Source: Streptomyces diastatochromogenes
GTDB lineage: Bacteria > Actinomycetota > Actinomycetes > Streptomycetales > Streptomycetaceae
DNA: 64,000 nucleotides
Assembly (NCBI RefSeq): GCF_002242805.1
Contig: NZ_MCGQ01000015.1
Location: 118,725-182,724, forward strand
Reading direction: 5' to 3'
The translations under genes were made by a program, and so were the position numbers. Below, in pieces: positions 1 to 8,097 of the stretch. The notes beneath the pieces were generated by a model that saw only the letters and a program-made list of their open reading frames with translations, was not told the DNA's origin and did not search any database. Each line of letters opens with the position of its first letter. The stretch's first letter is position 1.

Positions 1-2
1 TC

Positions 3-542
3 TCCATCATCCGCTCGCTGGCCGTCCAGCTCCTGGAACTCATCGGCCCAGGCCCGGCCGCGGACGCCCCCGCCGACCCTCTGGCCGAGCTGTTCGCCGA
101 GGGGCCGAGCGAGCCGCCCGCCGACCCCGTCCTGCGCAGGCTCTTCCCGGATGCCTACAGCGACCCGGAGAAGGCGCCCGACTCCCCGGCCGACGCCGAG
201 GAGCAGCGGGAGCACTCCGCCGAGTTCCGCCGCTACACCGAGAACGACCTCAGGGCCGGCAAGCGGGACAACGCCCTCGCGGTGATCCGCACCCTGGACG
301 CGCTCTCCCCGGTGGGTGAGGGCGGGGCGGTGCTCAAGCTGTCCCCGGACGAGTCGCGGCGCTGGCTCGGCGCCCTCAACGACCTGCGCCTGGCGATCGG
401 CTCCCGGCTGGAGATCCTCGACGAGGACGACACCGATCTGCTCTACCGGCTCCCGGACGAGGACCCGCGCAAGCCGATGGTGATGGCGTATCTGTGGCTG
501 GGCGGCCTCCAGGAGACGCTCGTGACCACCCTTATGCCGTAA
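3..542 (+). CDS. DUF2017 family protein, C-terminal part
   Basis: Reading frame open from the window edge, so the N-terminus is missing; 179 residues are visible. A leucine-rich helix is followed by an acidic, Pro/Ala-rich linker, then a helical domain ending in LWLGGLQETLV. This tail is typical of actinobacterial DUF2017 proteins, which usually sit between clpS and an amino-acid permease or JAMM-protease gene. Function is unknown; a ClpS-linked role is only a context guess. The frame is supported by strong GC3 bias and the stop at 540-542. Confidence 0.75.
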   Translation, partial: SIIRSLAVQLLELIGPGPAADAPADPLAELFAEGPSEPPADPVLRRLFPDAYSDPEKAPDSPADAEEQREHSAEFRRYTENDLRAGKRDNALAVIRTLDALSPVGEGGAVLKLSPDESRRWLGALNDLRLAIGSRLEILDEDDTDLLYRLPDEDPRKPMVMAYLWLGGLQETLVTTLMP

Positions 543-884
543 CTTGTCCAGATTTTGTGTTCGCTCAGAGGACGCTCAAATCCGGATAACGATCGCGTCA
601 CCGTTGCGGCCTGGTTTGCCGCTTTAGGGCGCTCTTTGTCCGCTTCTCCCTGTGCGATGCGCCACATCATGCCCCTGTGCCTCATATTGCGGCCGTGATA
701 AATCTTCACGACCGCCCGGCCGACACCACCCATGTTCGGTCGGGTGCGCCACCGAGCCGGCGACCGTCGGCCAGGCACGAGCGGGCTCGCGAAACCCGCT
801 CAGCTCCATCAATCCGGGGGGATCGAAACCCGATCCGAGGCCGACGAAAGGCCCGGTTCGGCATGGAGAAAGGCGCACCACGAC
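543..884. other. Intergenic leader of the permease gene
   Basis: This 342-base stretch has no convincing gene. It holds several short hairpins close to the permease start, the clearest being GAGCGGG (779-785) pairing with CCCGCTC (795-801). Short GATC and GGCC stems follow up to about 860. No named riboswitch or clear sigma-70 box was recognised. A long structured leader upstream of an amino-acid permease could be regulatory, but this is conjecture. Confidence 0.35.
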
Positions 885-2303
885 ATGACCTCCGAGAGGG
901 TCAACGACGCCCCGGAAGAGGGGTACGAGCGCGGGCTCGGCAGCCGTCAGGTCCAGATGATCGCGATCGGCGGTGCCATCGGCGTCGGCCTGTTCCTGGG
1001 AGCCGGGGCGAACATCGCCAAGGCCGGTCCCAGCCTCATCCTGATGTACGCCCTCGCGGGCGCGATCGTCTTCTTCATCATGCGGGCGCTCGGCGAGCTG
1101 CTGCTCTACCGCCCGGTCTCGGGCTCCTTCGCGGAGTACTCCCGTGAGTTCCTCGGCCCGTTCTTCGGCTACTTCACCGGCTGGACGTACTGGCTGATGT
1201 GGGTGGTGACCGGCATGGCCGAGCTGACGGCCGCCGCCATCTACGTCAACTACTGGTTCCCGCACATCCCCCAGTGGGTGACGGCCCTCGTCTTCCTGGT
1301 GATCCTCTTCGGGGTCAACCTGATCTCCGTGAAGGTCTTCGGAGAGCTGGAGTTCTGGTTCTCCATGGTCAAGGTCACCGCCCTGATCGGCATGATCGTG
1401 ATCGGCCTCGGCGTCCTCACCTTCGGCTTCAGCTCCGCCGGTGACACGGCGTCGGTCGCGAACCTCTACCAGTTCGACGGCTTCTTCCCCAAGGGCATCG
1501 GCTCGTCCCTGATGACCCTGCAGGGCGTCATGTTCGCCTACCTCGCGGTCGAGCTGGTCGGCGTCACGGCCGGCGAGTCGGAGAACCCGGAGAAGACCCT
1601 CCCCAAGGCCATCAACACGCTCCCGTGGCGTATCGCCCTCTTCTACGTCGGCGCGCTCTCCGTCATCCTGTGCGTGGTGAAGTGGACCGAGTTCGCGCCG
1701 GGCGTCTCGCCCTTCGTCGAGGCGTTCGCGAAGATCGGCATCCCGGCGGGCGCGGGCATCGTCAACTTCGTGGTCCTCACCGCCGCCCTCTCCTCCTGCA
1801 ACTCCGGCATGTACTCGACCGGCCGCATGCTGCGCACCCTGGCCGAGAGCGGAGAGGCCCCGAGGGGCTTCCAGAAGCTGTCCGCCTCCAAGACCCCGGC
1901 GCTCGGCATCACGGTCTCCGTCGCCTTCATGGCCATCGGTGTGGTCCTCAACTACATCGTCCCGGAGAAGGCGTTCGGCTACGTCACCTCCGTCGCCACC
2001 GCGGCCGGCATCTGGACCTGGCTGATGATCCTGATCAGCCACGTCCTCTACCGCCGCGCGGTCGTCGCGGGCCGGCTGCCCGCCTCCTCCTTCCCGGCGC
2101 CGGGCGGCGCGGTGTGCAGCTGGATCGCCATCGTGTTCCTGCTCTTCGTCACCGGTCTGATCGCCTACGACGCCGACTCCCGCGTCTGCCTCTATGTGAT
2201 GGCCGGCTGGGCCGCCGCCCTCGGCATCGGCTGGGCGGTCCTCAAGGCCCGCAACCCGCAGGTCGCCGAGCGCCGCGAGCCGGAGCTGGAGAAGGTGGGC
2301 TGA
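885..2303 (+). CDS. Amino acid permease, APC superfamily
   Basis: 472-residue integral membrane protein of the AnsP/CycA/GABA-permease type. About twelve hydrophobic segments are visible. TM1 carries the conserved unwound-helix motif GGAIGVGLFLGAG, followed by the family signature in TM3-TM5 (GELLLYRPVSGSFAEY). It probably imports a neutral or polar amino acid by proton symport; the substrate cannot be read from sequence. The ATG at 885 follows GGAGAAAGG at good spacing, whereas the upstream in-frame starts lack a Shine-Dalgarno site and would add a hydrophilic tail. It lies directly before the cysteine-biosynthesis cluster, in the same direction, but a terminator separates them. Confidence 0.9.
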   Translation: MTSERVNDAPEEGYERGLGSRQVQMIAIGGAIGVGLFLGAGANIAKAGPSLILMYALAGAIVFFIMRALGELLLYRPVSGSFAEYSREFLGPFFGYFTGWTYWLMWVVTGMAELTAAAIYVNYWFPHIPQWVTALVFLVILFGVNLISVKVFGELEFWFSMVKVTALIGMIVIGLGVLTFGFSSAGDTASVANLYQFDGFFPKGIGSSLMTLQGVMFAYLAVELVGVTAGESENPEKTLPKAINTLPWRIALFYVGALSVILCVVKWTEFAPGVSPFVEAFAKIGIPAGAGIVNFVVLTAALSSCNSGMYSTGRMLRTLAESGEAPRGFQKLSASKTPALGITVSVAFMAIGVVLNYIVPEKAFGYVTSVATAAGIWTWLMILISHVLYRRAVVAGRLPASSFPAPGGAVCSWIAIVFLLFVTGLIAYDADSRVCLYVMAGWAAALGIGWAVLKARNPQVAERREPELEKVG

Positions 2304-2379
2304 CCTCACCGAAGGACGTCCGGCCTCCGGGAGTACTCGTGGCACCCCCGGCGGCCGCCGCTCAGGACGTCCGGCATAT

Positions 2380-2416
2380 GGGCCGCCCCGTACCATCCCT
2401 CGGTACGGGGTGGCCC
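2380..2416 (+). terminator. Terminator after amino acid permease
   Basis: Arms 2380-2394 and 2402-2416 (15 bp with one G-U pair, 7-nt loop) are followed by a short T-rich run. It separates the permease from the JAMM protease gene, whose start is only 20 bases downstream. The motif AGGACGTCCGGC also occurs twice in this gap (about 2313 and 2363). Confidence 0.7.
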
Positions 2417-2436
2417 TTCTGCTTATCCTGGCGAAC

Positions 2437-2859
2437 ATGCTGACCATCACCCAGGCCCTCGTCGACCAGATCGTCGCGCACGCGCGCAAGGACCACCCCG
2501 ACGAGGCGTGCGGCGTCGTCGCGGGCCCGGCCGGTTCGGACCGCCCCGAGCGCTTCATCCCGATGCTGAACGCGGCCATGTCGCCCACGTTCTACGAGTT
2601 CGACTCCGGGGACCTCCTCAAGCTCTACCGCGAGATGGACGACCGCGACGAGGAGCCCGTGGTCATCTACCACTCGCACACGGCGACCGAGGCGTACCCG
2701 TCCCGCACCGACATCTCGTACGCGAACGAGCCCGGCGCCCACTACGTCCTGGTGTCCACCGCCGACACCGACAGCCTCGGCGACTTCCAGTTCCGCTCGT
2801 ACCGCATCGTGGAAGGTGAGGTCACGGAGGAGGAGGTCAAGGTCGTGGAGGCCTACTGA
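2437..2859 (+). CDS. mec: JAMM/Mov34 metalloprotease (Mec-like), CysO processing
   Basis: 140 residues, a complete single-domain JAB1/MPN/Mov34 (JAMM) protease. The zinc-site residues are visible: Glu23, His79 and His81 in the HSH motif, Ser89 and Asp92 (HxHx7SxxD). By analogy with Mycobacterium tuberculosis Mec it would release cysteine from the CysO-cysteine adduct. It could also trim the C-terminus of CysO. The ATG at 2437 gives the usual family length; the earlier in-frame start overlaps the terminator hairpin. It stands upstream of the leader peptide, cysO and cysM, the order expected for the CysO-dependent pathway. Confidence 0.9.
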   Translation: MLTITQALVDQIVAHARKDHPDEACGVVAGPAGSDRPERFIPMLNAAMSPTFYEFDSGDLLKLYREMDDRDEEPVVIYHSHTATEAYPSRTDISYANEPGAHYVLVSTADTDSLGDFQFRSYRIVEGEVTEEEVKVVEAY

Positions 2860-2926
2860 TCCCGCGATTCGGTCAGAATTCATCCAGCATGCGAGATCAC
2901 ACTCTGGGAGCGGGACCGGGAATCGA

Positions 2927-2932
2927 TACGAT
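2927..2932 (+). promoter_or_regulatory. -10 box for a leaderless leader-peptide transcript
   Basis: TACGAT matches the actinobacterial TANNNT -10 box. It lies six bases before the ATG at 2939, so transcription should begin at or next to the A of the start codon. No good -35 hexamer and no Shine-Dalgarno site are seen, both normal for leaderless genes. Confidence 0.55.
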
Positions 2933-2938
2933 GAGCCC

Positions 2939-3034
2939 ATGGTTCTGAACGACGTGAGCGAGAAGGCGCCGGGCACTCTGCTCGTGGCGCGGCTGCACGT
3001 CGACCTGTGCCGGCTGAACAGCGCCATCTGTTGA
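2939..3034 (+). CDS. Leaderless cysteine-containing leader peptide (uORF)
   Basis: 31-residue peptide ending in HVDLCRLNSAIC, with cysteines at residue 24 and at the very last codon. It matches the actinobacterial family of putative leader peptides that precede sulfur-metabolism genes. In mycobacteria, Cys-rich leaderless uORFs act as cysteine-responsive attenuators. Here the ATG has no Shine-Dalgarno site and lies at the predicted transcription start, and the stop lies 121 bases before cysO. Expected role: ribosome progress over the Cys codons reports cysteine supply and alters folding of the downstream hairpins. Confidence 0.8.
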   Translation: MVLNDVSEKAPGTLLVARLHVDLCRLNSAIC

Positions 3035-3070
3035 CGTTCCCCGCCGCCGTACGGCCGTGGCCGCGGCGCT

Positions 3071-3103
3071 CCCCCAGTGCCGAAAGCCTGGGGGTACCCC
3101 CAG
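3071..3103 (+). promoter_or_regulatory. Competing hairpins between leader peptide and cysO
   Basis: CCCCCAG (3071-3077) can pair with CTGGGGG (3088-3094), and the same CTGGGGG can instead pair with CCCCCAG (3097-3103). The two stems are mutually exclusive, as in attenuators. Caution: similar C/G-rich palindromes are scattered through Streptomyces genomes (one is at 13404-13441), so this may be a generic repeat. Confidence 0.5.
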
Positions 3104-3155
3104 CCGCGTGCCCACTTCCCCCTTCGACGAACCCTTTCCGACAGGAGCCGCAACC

Positions 3156-3434
3156 ATGGCCATCGAGGTCCGCATCCCCACCATCCTCCGCCAGTACACC
3201 GACGGTCAGAAGGCGGTGGAGGGCAGCGGTGACACCCTCGCCGACCTGTTCACCGACCTCGAGACCCGGCACGCGGGCATCCACGCCCGCATCGTGGACG
3301 AGGGCAAGCTGCGCCGCTTCGTCAACGTCTACCTGAACGACGAGGACGTCCGCTTCCTCGACAACATCAACACCAAGCTGACCGACGGCGACACCGTGAC
3401 GATCCTGCCGGCCGTCGCCGGCGGCATGGCCTGA
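3156..3434 (+). CDS. cysO: Ubiquitin-like sulfur carrier CysO (MoaD/ThiS family)
   Basis: 92-residue beta-grasp protein. It carries sulfur as a C-terminal thiocarboxylate to CysM for cysteine synthesis. The family C-terminus is visible as ILPAVAGG, but two extra residues (Met-Ala) follow the Gly-Gly. The protein must therefore be trimmed before activation, and the JAMM protease gene upstream is the obvious candidate. The ATG at 3156 follows CAGGAG at correct spacing. It is separated from cysM by only 17 bases, so the two form an operon under the leader-peptide region. Confidence 0.92.
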   Translation: MAIEVRIPTILRQYTDGQKAVEGSGDTLADLFTDLETRHAGIHARIVDEGKLRRFVNVYLNDEDVRFLDNINTKLTDGDTVTILPAVAGGMA

Positions 3435-3451
3435 TCGGCCGCTGATCACCC

Positions 3452-4402
3452 ATGCGCTACGACTCCCCGCTGGCCGCGGTGGGCAACACCCCCTTGGTGC
3501 GCCTGCCGCGGTTGTCGCCGTCCCCGGACGTCCGTATCTGGGCCAAGCTGGAGGACCGCAACCCCACCGGCTCGGTCAAGGACCGCCCGGCCCTGCACAT
3601 GATCGAGCAGGCGGAGAAGGACGGCCGGCTCACCCCGGGCTGCACGATCCTGGAGCCGACCTCCGGCAACACGGGCATCTCCCTGGCCATGGCGGCGAAG
3701 CTCAAGGGCTACCGCATGGTGTGCGTGATGCCCGAGAACACCTCGCAGGAGCGCCGGGACCTGCTCGGCATGTGGGGCGCCGAGATCATCTCCTCCCCGG
3801 CGGCGGGCGGCTCGAACACGGCCGTGCGCGTGGCCAAGGAGCTGGCCGCCGAGCACCCCGACTGGGTGATGCTCTACCAGTACGGCAACCCGGACAACGC
3901 GGGCGCCCACTACGCGACGACCGGCCCGGAGATCCTGGCGGACCTCCCCTCCATCACCCACTTCGTCGCGGGCCTCGGCACCACCGGCACCCTGATGGGC
4001 GTCGGCCGCTACCTGCGCGAGCACAGGCCGGACGTGAAGATCGTCGCCGCCGAACCGCGCTACGACGACCTGGTCTACGGCCTGCGCAACCTCGACGAGG
4101 GTTTCGTACCGGAGCTGTACGACGCCTCCGTGCTCACCACCCGCTTCTCGGTCGGCTCCGCCGACGCGGTCACCCGCACCCGTGAACTCCTGCAGCAGGA
4201 GGGCATCTTCGCGGGCGTCTCCACCGGCGCCGCCCTGCACGCGGCGATCGGAGTCGGCAAGAAGGCGGTGCAGGCCGGCGAGAGCGCCGACATCGTCTTC
4301 ATCGTGGCCGACGGCGGCTGGAAGTACCTCTCCACCGGCGTCTACACGGCGGCCACCACCGAGGAGGCCATCGCGACGCTCCAGGGCCAGCTCTGGGCAT
4401 AG
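3452..4402 (+). CDS. cysM: CysO-dependent cysteine synthase CysM
   Basis: 316-residue fold-type II PLP enzyme. Lys43 in SVKDRP should form the Schiff base; TSGNTG (substrate loop) and GLGTTGTLMG (phosphate-binding loop) are present. The stretch LTTRFSVG keeps the arginine which in M. tuberculosis CysM selects O-phosphoserine over O-acetylserine. With cysO alongside, it most likely makes cysteine from O-phosphoserine and CysO thiocarboxylate, a route independent of free sulfide. Length and C-terminal extension fit the CysM subgroup. No gene follows in the same operon. Confidence 0.92.
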   Translation: MRYDSPLAAVGNTPLVRLPRLSPSPDVRIWAKLEDRNPTGSVKDRPALHMIEQAEKDGRLTPGCTILEPTSGNTGISLAMAAKLKGYRMVCVMPENTSQERRDLLGMWGAEIISSPAAGGSNTAVRVAKELAAEHPDWVMLYQYGNPDNAGAHYATTGPEILADLPSITHFVAGLGTTGTLMGVGRYLREHRPDVKIVAAEPRYDDLVYGLRNLDEGFVPELYDASVLTTRFSVGSADAVTRTRELLQQEGIFAGVSTGAALHAAIGVGKKAVQAGESADIVFIVADGGWKYLSTGVYTAATTEEAIATLQGQLWA

Positions 4403-4434
4403 CGCCCCTGCTCCACGGGCCAACTACGCGCCAT

Positions 4435-4452
4435 CCCCCTCCTATGAGGGGG
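4435..4452 (+). terminator. Small hairpin after cysM
   Basis: CCCCCT (4435-4440) pairs with AGGGGG (4447-4452) around a six-base loop; a similar CCTATGGAGGGG follows at once. It may end the cysteine operon. The remaining bases up to 4675 are the leader of the sedolisin gene and show no gene. Confidence 0.45.
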
Positions 4453-4675
4453 CTAAGCCCATCCTATGGAGGGGCAAAGAATTCCCTCCGGTACTGCCGG
4501 TGACTCTCGGGCCAGGGCTACGTTCCTCCCGCACCCTGTCATGTCACGCTCACCCGACATGCAGGGCGTCTGTGAGTGTCATGCTCATGACTGCGCGGTT
4601 CTGCCGCCGCTACGCGCGTCACGGGCCTGCCCAACCAGTGCGAGAAACCCCACTTCCCCATGGAGGCAGTACCCC

Positions 4676-6745
4676 ATGCGTGAGTCACGCCCGAGCGGGC
4701 GGCGACGGAGTCTGCGAAGACTCTTCTCCATCGCCCTCCCCGCCCTCGCCCTGACCGTCGCCGGACTCGCCGCGGCACCGGCGGCCGGCGCCCACACCGC
4801 CGCCGCTCCCGCGCCCCACATCTCCCGGGCCGCGCAGAACGCCAAGGCCCTGACCGCCCCGGAGCGCCAGACCTTCCACTCCACCGGCAAGGCCGGCCAG
4901 AAGGTCCCCACGACCCATCTGTGCGCCACCGCCGAGCCGGGCCACGCGTCCTGCTTCGCCCAGCGCCGCACCGACATCAAGCAGCGGCTCGCCTCGGCGG
5001 TCGCCGCCGCGGCGCCCTCCGGCCTCTCCCCGGCCAACCTGCACAGCGCCTACAACCTGCCCTCGACGGGCGGCAGCGGTCTGACCGTCGCCATCGTCGA
5101 CGCGTACAACGACCCCAACGCCGAGGCGGACCTGGGCACTTACCGCTCCACCTACGGCCTGTCCGCCTGCACCAAGGCCAACGGCTGCTTCAAGCAGGTC
5201 AGCCAGACCGGCTCCACCACCTCGCTGCCCACCAACGACACCGGCTGGGCGGGCGAGGAGGCGCTGGACCTCGACATGGTCAGCGCGGTCTGCCCGAACT
5301 GCAGCATCACCCTGGTCGAGGCCAACTCGGCGAACGACACCGACCTCGGCATCGCCGAGAACGAGGCCGTCTCGCTCGGTGCCAAGGTCGTCTCCAACAG
5401 CTGGGGCGGCTCCGAGTCCTCCTCCCAGACCAGCGAGGACACCCAGTACTTCAAGCACCCGGGCGTCGCCATCACCGTCTCCTCCGGTGACTCCGCCTAC
5501 GGCGCCGAGTACCCGGCGACCTCCCAGTACGTGACCGCCGTCGGCGGCACCGCGCTCACCACCTCCTCCAACTCCCGTGGCTGGAGCGAGTCGGTGTGGC
5601 ACACCAGCTCCACCGAGGGCACCGGCTCCGGCTGCTCGGCGTACGACGCGAAGCCGAGCTGGCAGACCGACACCGGCTGCACCAAGCGCATGGAGGCCGA
5701 CGTCTCCGCGGTCGCCGACCCGGCCACCGGCGTGGCGGTCTACGACACCTACGGCGGCTCCGGCTGGGCGGTCTACGGCGGCACCAGCGCCTCCGCCCCG
5801 ATCGTCGCCGGCGTCTACGCCCTCGCGGGCACCCCGGGCTCCAGCGACTACCCGGCGAAGTACCCGTACCAGCACACGAGCAACCTGTACGACGTGACCA
5901 GCGGCAGCAACGGCTCCTGCTCCACCTCGTACTTCTGCACCGCGGGCACCGGCTACGACGGCCCGACCGGCTGGGGCACCCCGAACGGCACCACCGCCTT
6001 CACCGCCGGCACCAGCACCGGCAACACGGTGACCGTCACCAACCCCGGCAGCCAGTCGACCACCACCGGCGGCTCGGCCAGCCTGCAGATCCACGCCACC
6101 GACAGCGCGGGCGCGACCCTGACCTACAGCGCCTCCGGCCTGCCCACCGGCCTGTCCATCAACAGCTCCTCCGGCCTGATCTCCGGTACGGCGTCCACCG
6201 CGGGCACCTACCAGGTCACGGTCACCGCGACCGACTCCACCGGTGCCTCCGGCTCGACCTCCTTCACCTGGACGGTCGGCACCTCCGGCGGCACCTGCAC
6301 CTCGGCCCAGCTGCTCGGCAACCCGGGCTTCGAGTCGGGCAACACCACCTGGACCGCCTCCAGCGGTGTCATCACCAACGACTCCGGTGAGGCCGCGCAC
6401 GGCGGCTCCTACAAGGCCTGGCTCGACGGGTACGGCTCCTCCCACACCGACACGCTCTCCCAGTCGGTGACCATCCCGTCCGGCTGCAAGGCCAGCTACA
6501 CCTTCTACCTGCACATCGACACCGCCGAGACCGGCAGCACCGCGTACGACAAGCTGACCGTGACCGCCGGTTCGACCACCCTGGCGACGTACTCGAACGT
6601 CAACGCCGCCTCCGGGTACGCGCAGAAGACCTTCGACCTGTCCTCGTTCGCGGGTCAGACGGTCACCCTGAAGTTCAGCGGGGTGGAGGACTCCTCCCTC
6701 CAGACCAGCTTCGTCGTGGACGACACCGCCCTGACGACCAGCTGA
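4676..6745 (+). CDS. Secreted sedolisin (S53) protease with C-terminal accessory domains
   Basis: 689 residues. A Sec signal peptide (Arg-rich start, hydrophobic core, AAPAAGAHT cleavage region) leads into a short propeptide and an S53 serine-carboxyl peptidase domain. The catalytic Glu194 and Asp198 sit in GEEALDLD, and Ser371 lies in GGTSASAP. After about residue 445 come an Ig-like putative-Ig (He_PIG-type) repeat rich in Ser/Thr and a C-terminal beta-sandwich module of about 140 residues, probably for binding substrate or the cell surface. Expected role: extracellular protein degradation at acidic pH. The chosen ATG gives a clean signal peptide; the long in-frame upstream extension does not. 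Confidence 0.9.
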   Translation: MRESRPSGRRRSLRRLFSIALPALALTVAGLAAAPAAGAHTAAAPAPHISRAAQNAKALTAPERQTFHSTGKAGQKVPTTHLCATAEPGHASCFAQRRTDIKQRLASAVAAAAPSGLSPANLHSAYNLPSTGGSGLTVAIVDAYNDPNAEADLGTYRSTYGLSACTKANGCFKQVSQTGSTTSLPTNDTGWAGEEALDLDMVSAVCPNCSITLVEANSANDTDLGIAENEAVSLGAKVVSNSWGGSESSSQTSEDTQYFKHPGVAITVSSGDSAYGAEYPATSQYVTAVGGTALTTSSNSRGWSESVWHTSSTEGTGSGCSAYDAKPSWQTDTGCTKRMEADVSAVADPATGVAVYDTYGGSGWAVYGGTSASAPIVAGVYALAGTPGSSDYPAKYPYQHTSNLYDVTSGSNGSCSTSYFCTAGTGYDGPTGWGTPNGTTAFTAGTSTGNTVTVTNPGSQSTTTGGSASLQIHATDSAGATLTYSASGLPTGLSINSSSGLISGTASTAGTYQVTVTATDSTGASGSTSFTWTVGTSGGTCTSAQLLGNPGFESGNTTWTASSGVITNDSGEAAHGGSYKAWLDGYGSSHTDTLSQSVTIPSGCKASYTFYLHIDTAETGSTAYDKLTVTAGSTTLATYSNVNAASGYAQKTFDLSSFAGQTVTLKFSGVEDSSLQTSFVVDDTALTTS

Positions 6746-6759
6746 GCCGTACGGCAACC

Positions 6760-6800
6760 GGATCCCGCACCCGGAAGATTTCCTTCCGGGTGCGGGATCC
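6760..6800 (+). terminator. Strong hairpin after sedolisin
   Basis: Perfect 18-bp inverted repeat, arms 6760-6777 and 6783-6800, 5-nt loop. It separates the protease from the lipoprotein gene and is the strongest stem in this stretch. Confidence 0.85.
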
Positions 6801-6871
6801 GTCCGTGCCGGTGGTACGTCTCATCTGCACCAGGAGGCCGGCAGACGGCCACGGCAGAAAGGCGGACACCC

Positions 6872-7348
6872 ATGCGCCGTACGACGCCCATCGCTTTCGC
6901 GGCGGCAGCGCTGCTCCTCGCGGGCTGCGGCTCCCAGAGCGGCGGGGACAACGGCAACGGCACCGGCTCCGGCTCCGGGGACAACGGCAAGGTGTCACCG
7001 TCGGCATCCGCCCCGTCGTCCGGCAGCGGCTGTGTCACCCACGTGGAGCTGACCGCCGCCGACAACGGCCGTACCGTCTGCCTGGCCAAGGGCGGCGAGC
7101 TGCGGCTCACCCTCGACGGGACCAAGAGCCGACCCTGGAAGCCGGTCGCCGCGAGCGGCACGGCCCTGAAGGCGATCAACGCGGGCTTCGTCCTGCAGCC
7201 GGGCGACGCGAGCGCCGCCTACCAGGCGGTGGCGGCCGGCAAGACCGAGCTGACGTCCTCCCGCCCCCTGTGCGCCGAACCCACGGCCCCCGGCCAGGTC
7301 TCCTGCAAGGGCATCGAGGAGTGGAAGGTCACCGTGACGGTGCCTTAG
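6872..7348 (+). CDS. Small secreted lipoprotein, unknown function
   Basis: 158 residues with a lipoprotein signal peptide and lipobox LLAGC (Cys19), then a Gly/Asn/Ser-rich tether and a compact beta-rich domain of about 110 residues with three cysteines. It is probably displayed on the outer face of the membrane. I do not recognise the domain. The stop overlaps by three bases the stop of the convergent PemK-like gene, leaving no room for a terminator between them. Confidence 0.8.
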   Translation: MRRTTPIAFAAAALLLAGCGSQSGGDNGNGTGSGSGDNGKVSPSASAPSSGSGCVTHVELTAADNGRTVCLAKGGELRLTLDGTKSRPWKPVAASGTALKAINAGFVLQPGDASAAYQAVAAGKTELTSSRPLCAEPTAPGQVSCKGIEEWKVTVTVP

Positions 7349-7857
7349 GGGGCGAGGTGTCTGACCTGGTCCCACAGGACCGGGTCCACCACGCCCACCC
7401 GGCGCCGGAAGTCCCACACCGGGACCTCACGCAGCTCGTCGGTCTGCAGGAAGCTGGGCCGGCCGTGGGCGTCGCCGACCGCGCCGGGCGGCAGCGGAAT
7501 CACCCCGGCGCGCTCGTCGTGGTACTTGCTGGTGATCTTCGCGACCGTGGCCCGGTTGCCGCGCACGGCCAGCACCAGACAGGGCCGGTCTTTCGCCCTC
7601 CCGTCGCCCGCCGCCGCCCTATCCGACGCGCTGCGCGCGGCCCCTTTGGTCTCTGCGCGGTCCTCGTAGGGCACGTTCGCCCACCAGATGTCCCCGGGGT
7701 GCGGACGCGTCGTCACCCGGGCCCGGCCGCCGGGGCGCCCGGGCGGTCGCAGCCGGCGCCCGCCGGGCCGGCGGCCCCGGCCCCAGCCGTCGACGAGCGT
7801 GGCGACCAGCGCGAGCAGTACCACCGCCGCGAGCGCCAGCCACCATGACGTGTCCAT
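7345..7857 (-). CDS. Membrane-anchored PemK/MazF-like protein
   Basis: 170 residues. An N-terminal transmembrane segment (residues 5-25) and an Arg/Gly-rich linker precede a PemK/MazF-fold domain (HPGDIWWANVPYEDR, then RPCLVLAVRG and a C-terminal WDQVRHL). Classical MazF/PemK toxins are soluble ribosome-independent RNases with an antitoxin encoded next door. Here there is a membrane anchor and no small antitoxin-like gene on either side, so this is more likely a domesticated or regulatory relative than an active toxin. Start ATG at 7857. Confidence 0.8.
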   Translation of the reverse strand: MDTSWWLALAAVVLLALVATLVDGWGRGRRPGGRRLRPPGRPGGRARVTTRPHPGDIWWANVPYEDRAETKGAARSASDRAAAGDGRAKDRPCLVLAVRGNRATVAKITSKYHDERAGVIPLPPGAVGDAHGRPSFLQTDELREVPVWDFRRRVGVVDPVLWDQVRHLAP

Positions 7858-8097
7858 ACGGACGACGTTACCGGCGTGCGAGCAGCGGCGCGCGCCCTCC
7901 TGTGAGCTGCATGCGCCCCCGGTCCAGCCGAACCGGTGACACCACAGGTGAGTTCGCCCACAACGGCCCCTGGCGGAGGAGCGACCCGCCCTTTTGCGCC
8001 TTACGCTCGACAAACCGCACGACCCCCGTATGCCCCCTTCCCGACCCCTCTCCCGCTTCCCGTCCATCGGTTTTCCGCCAACGGAGGTTTCTGCTTC

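Noticed and set aside
624..2588. A long minus-strand frame across the permease and JAMM genes
   Set aside because: It crosses two real genes and a terminator and reads as Arg/Gly/Asp-rich shadow.
4685..6757. A 690-residue minus-strand frame opposite the sedolisin
   Set aside because: Gly/Val/Arg-rich shadow of the protease coding strand; no start signal or domain.
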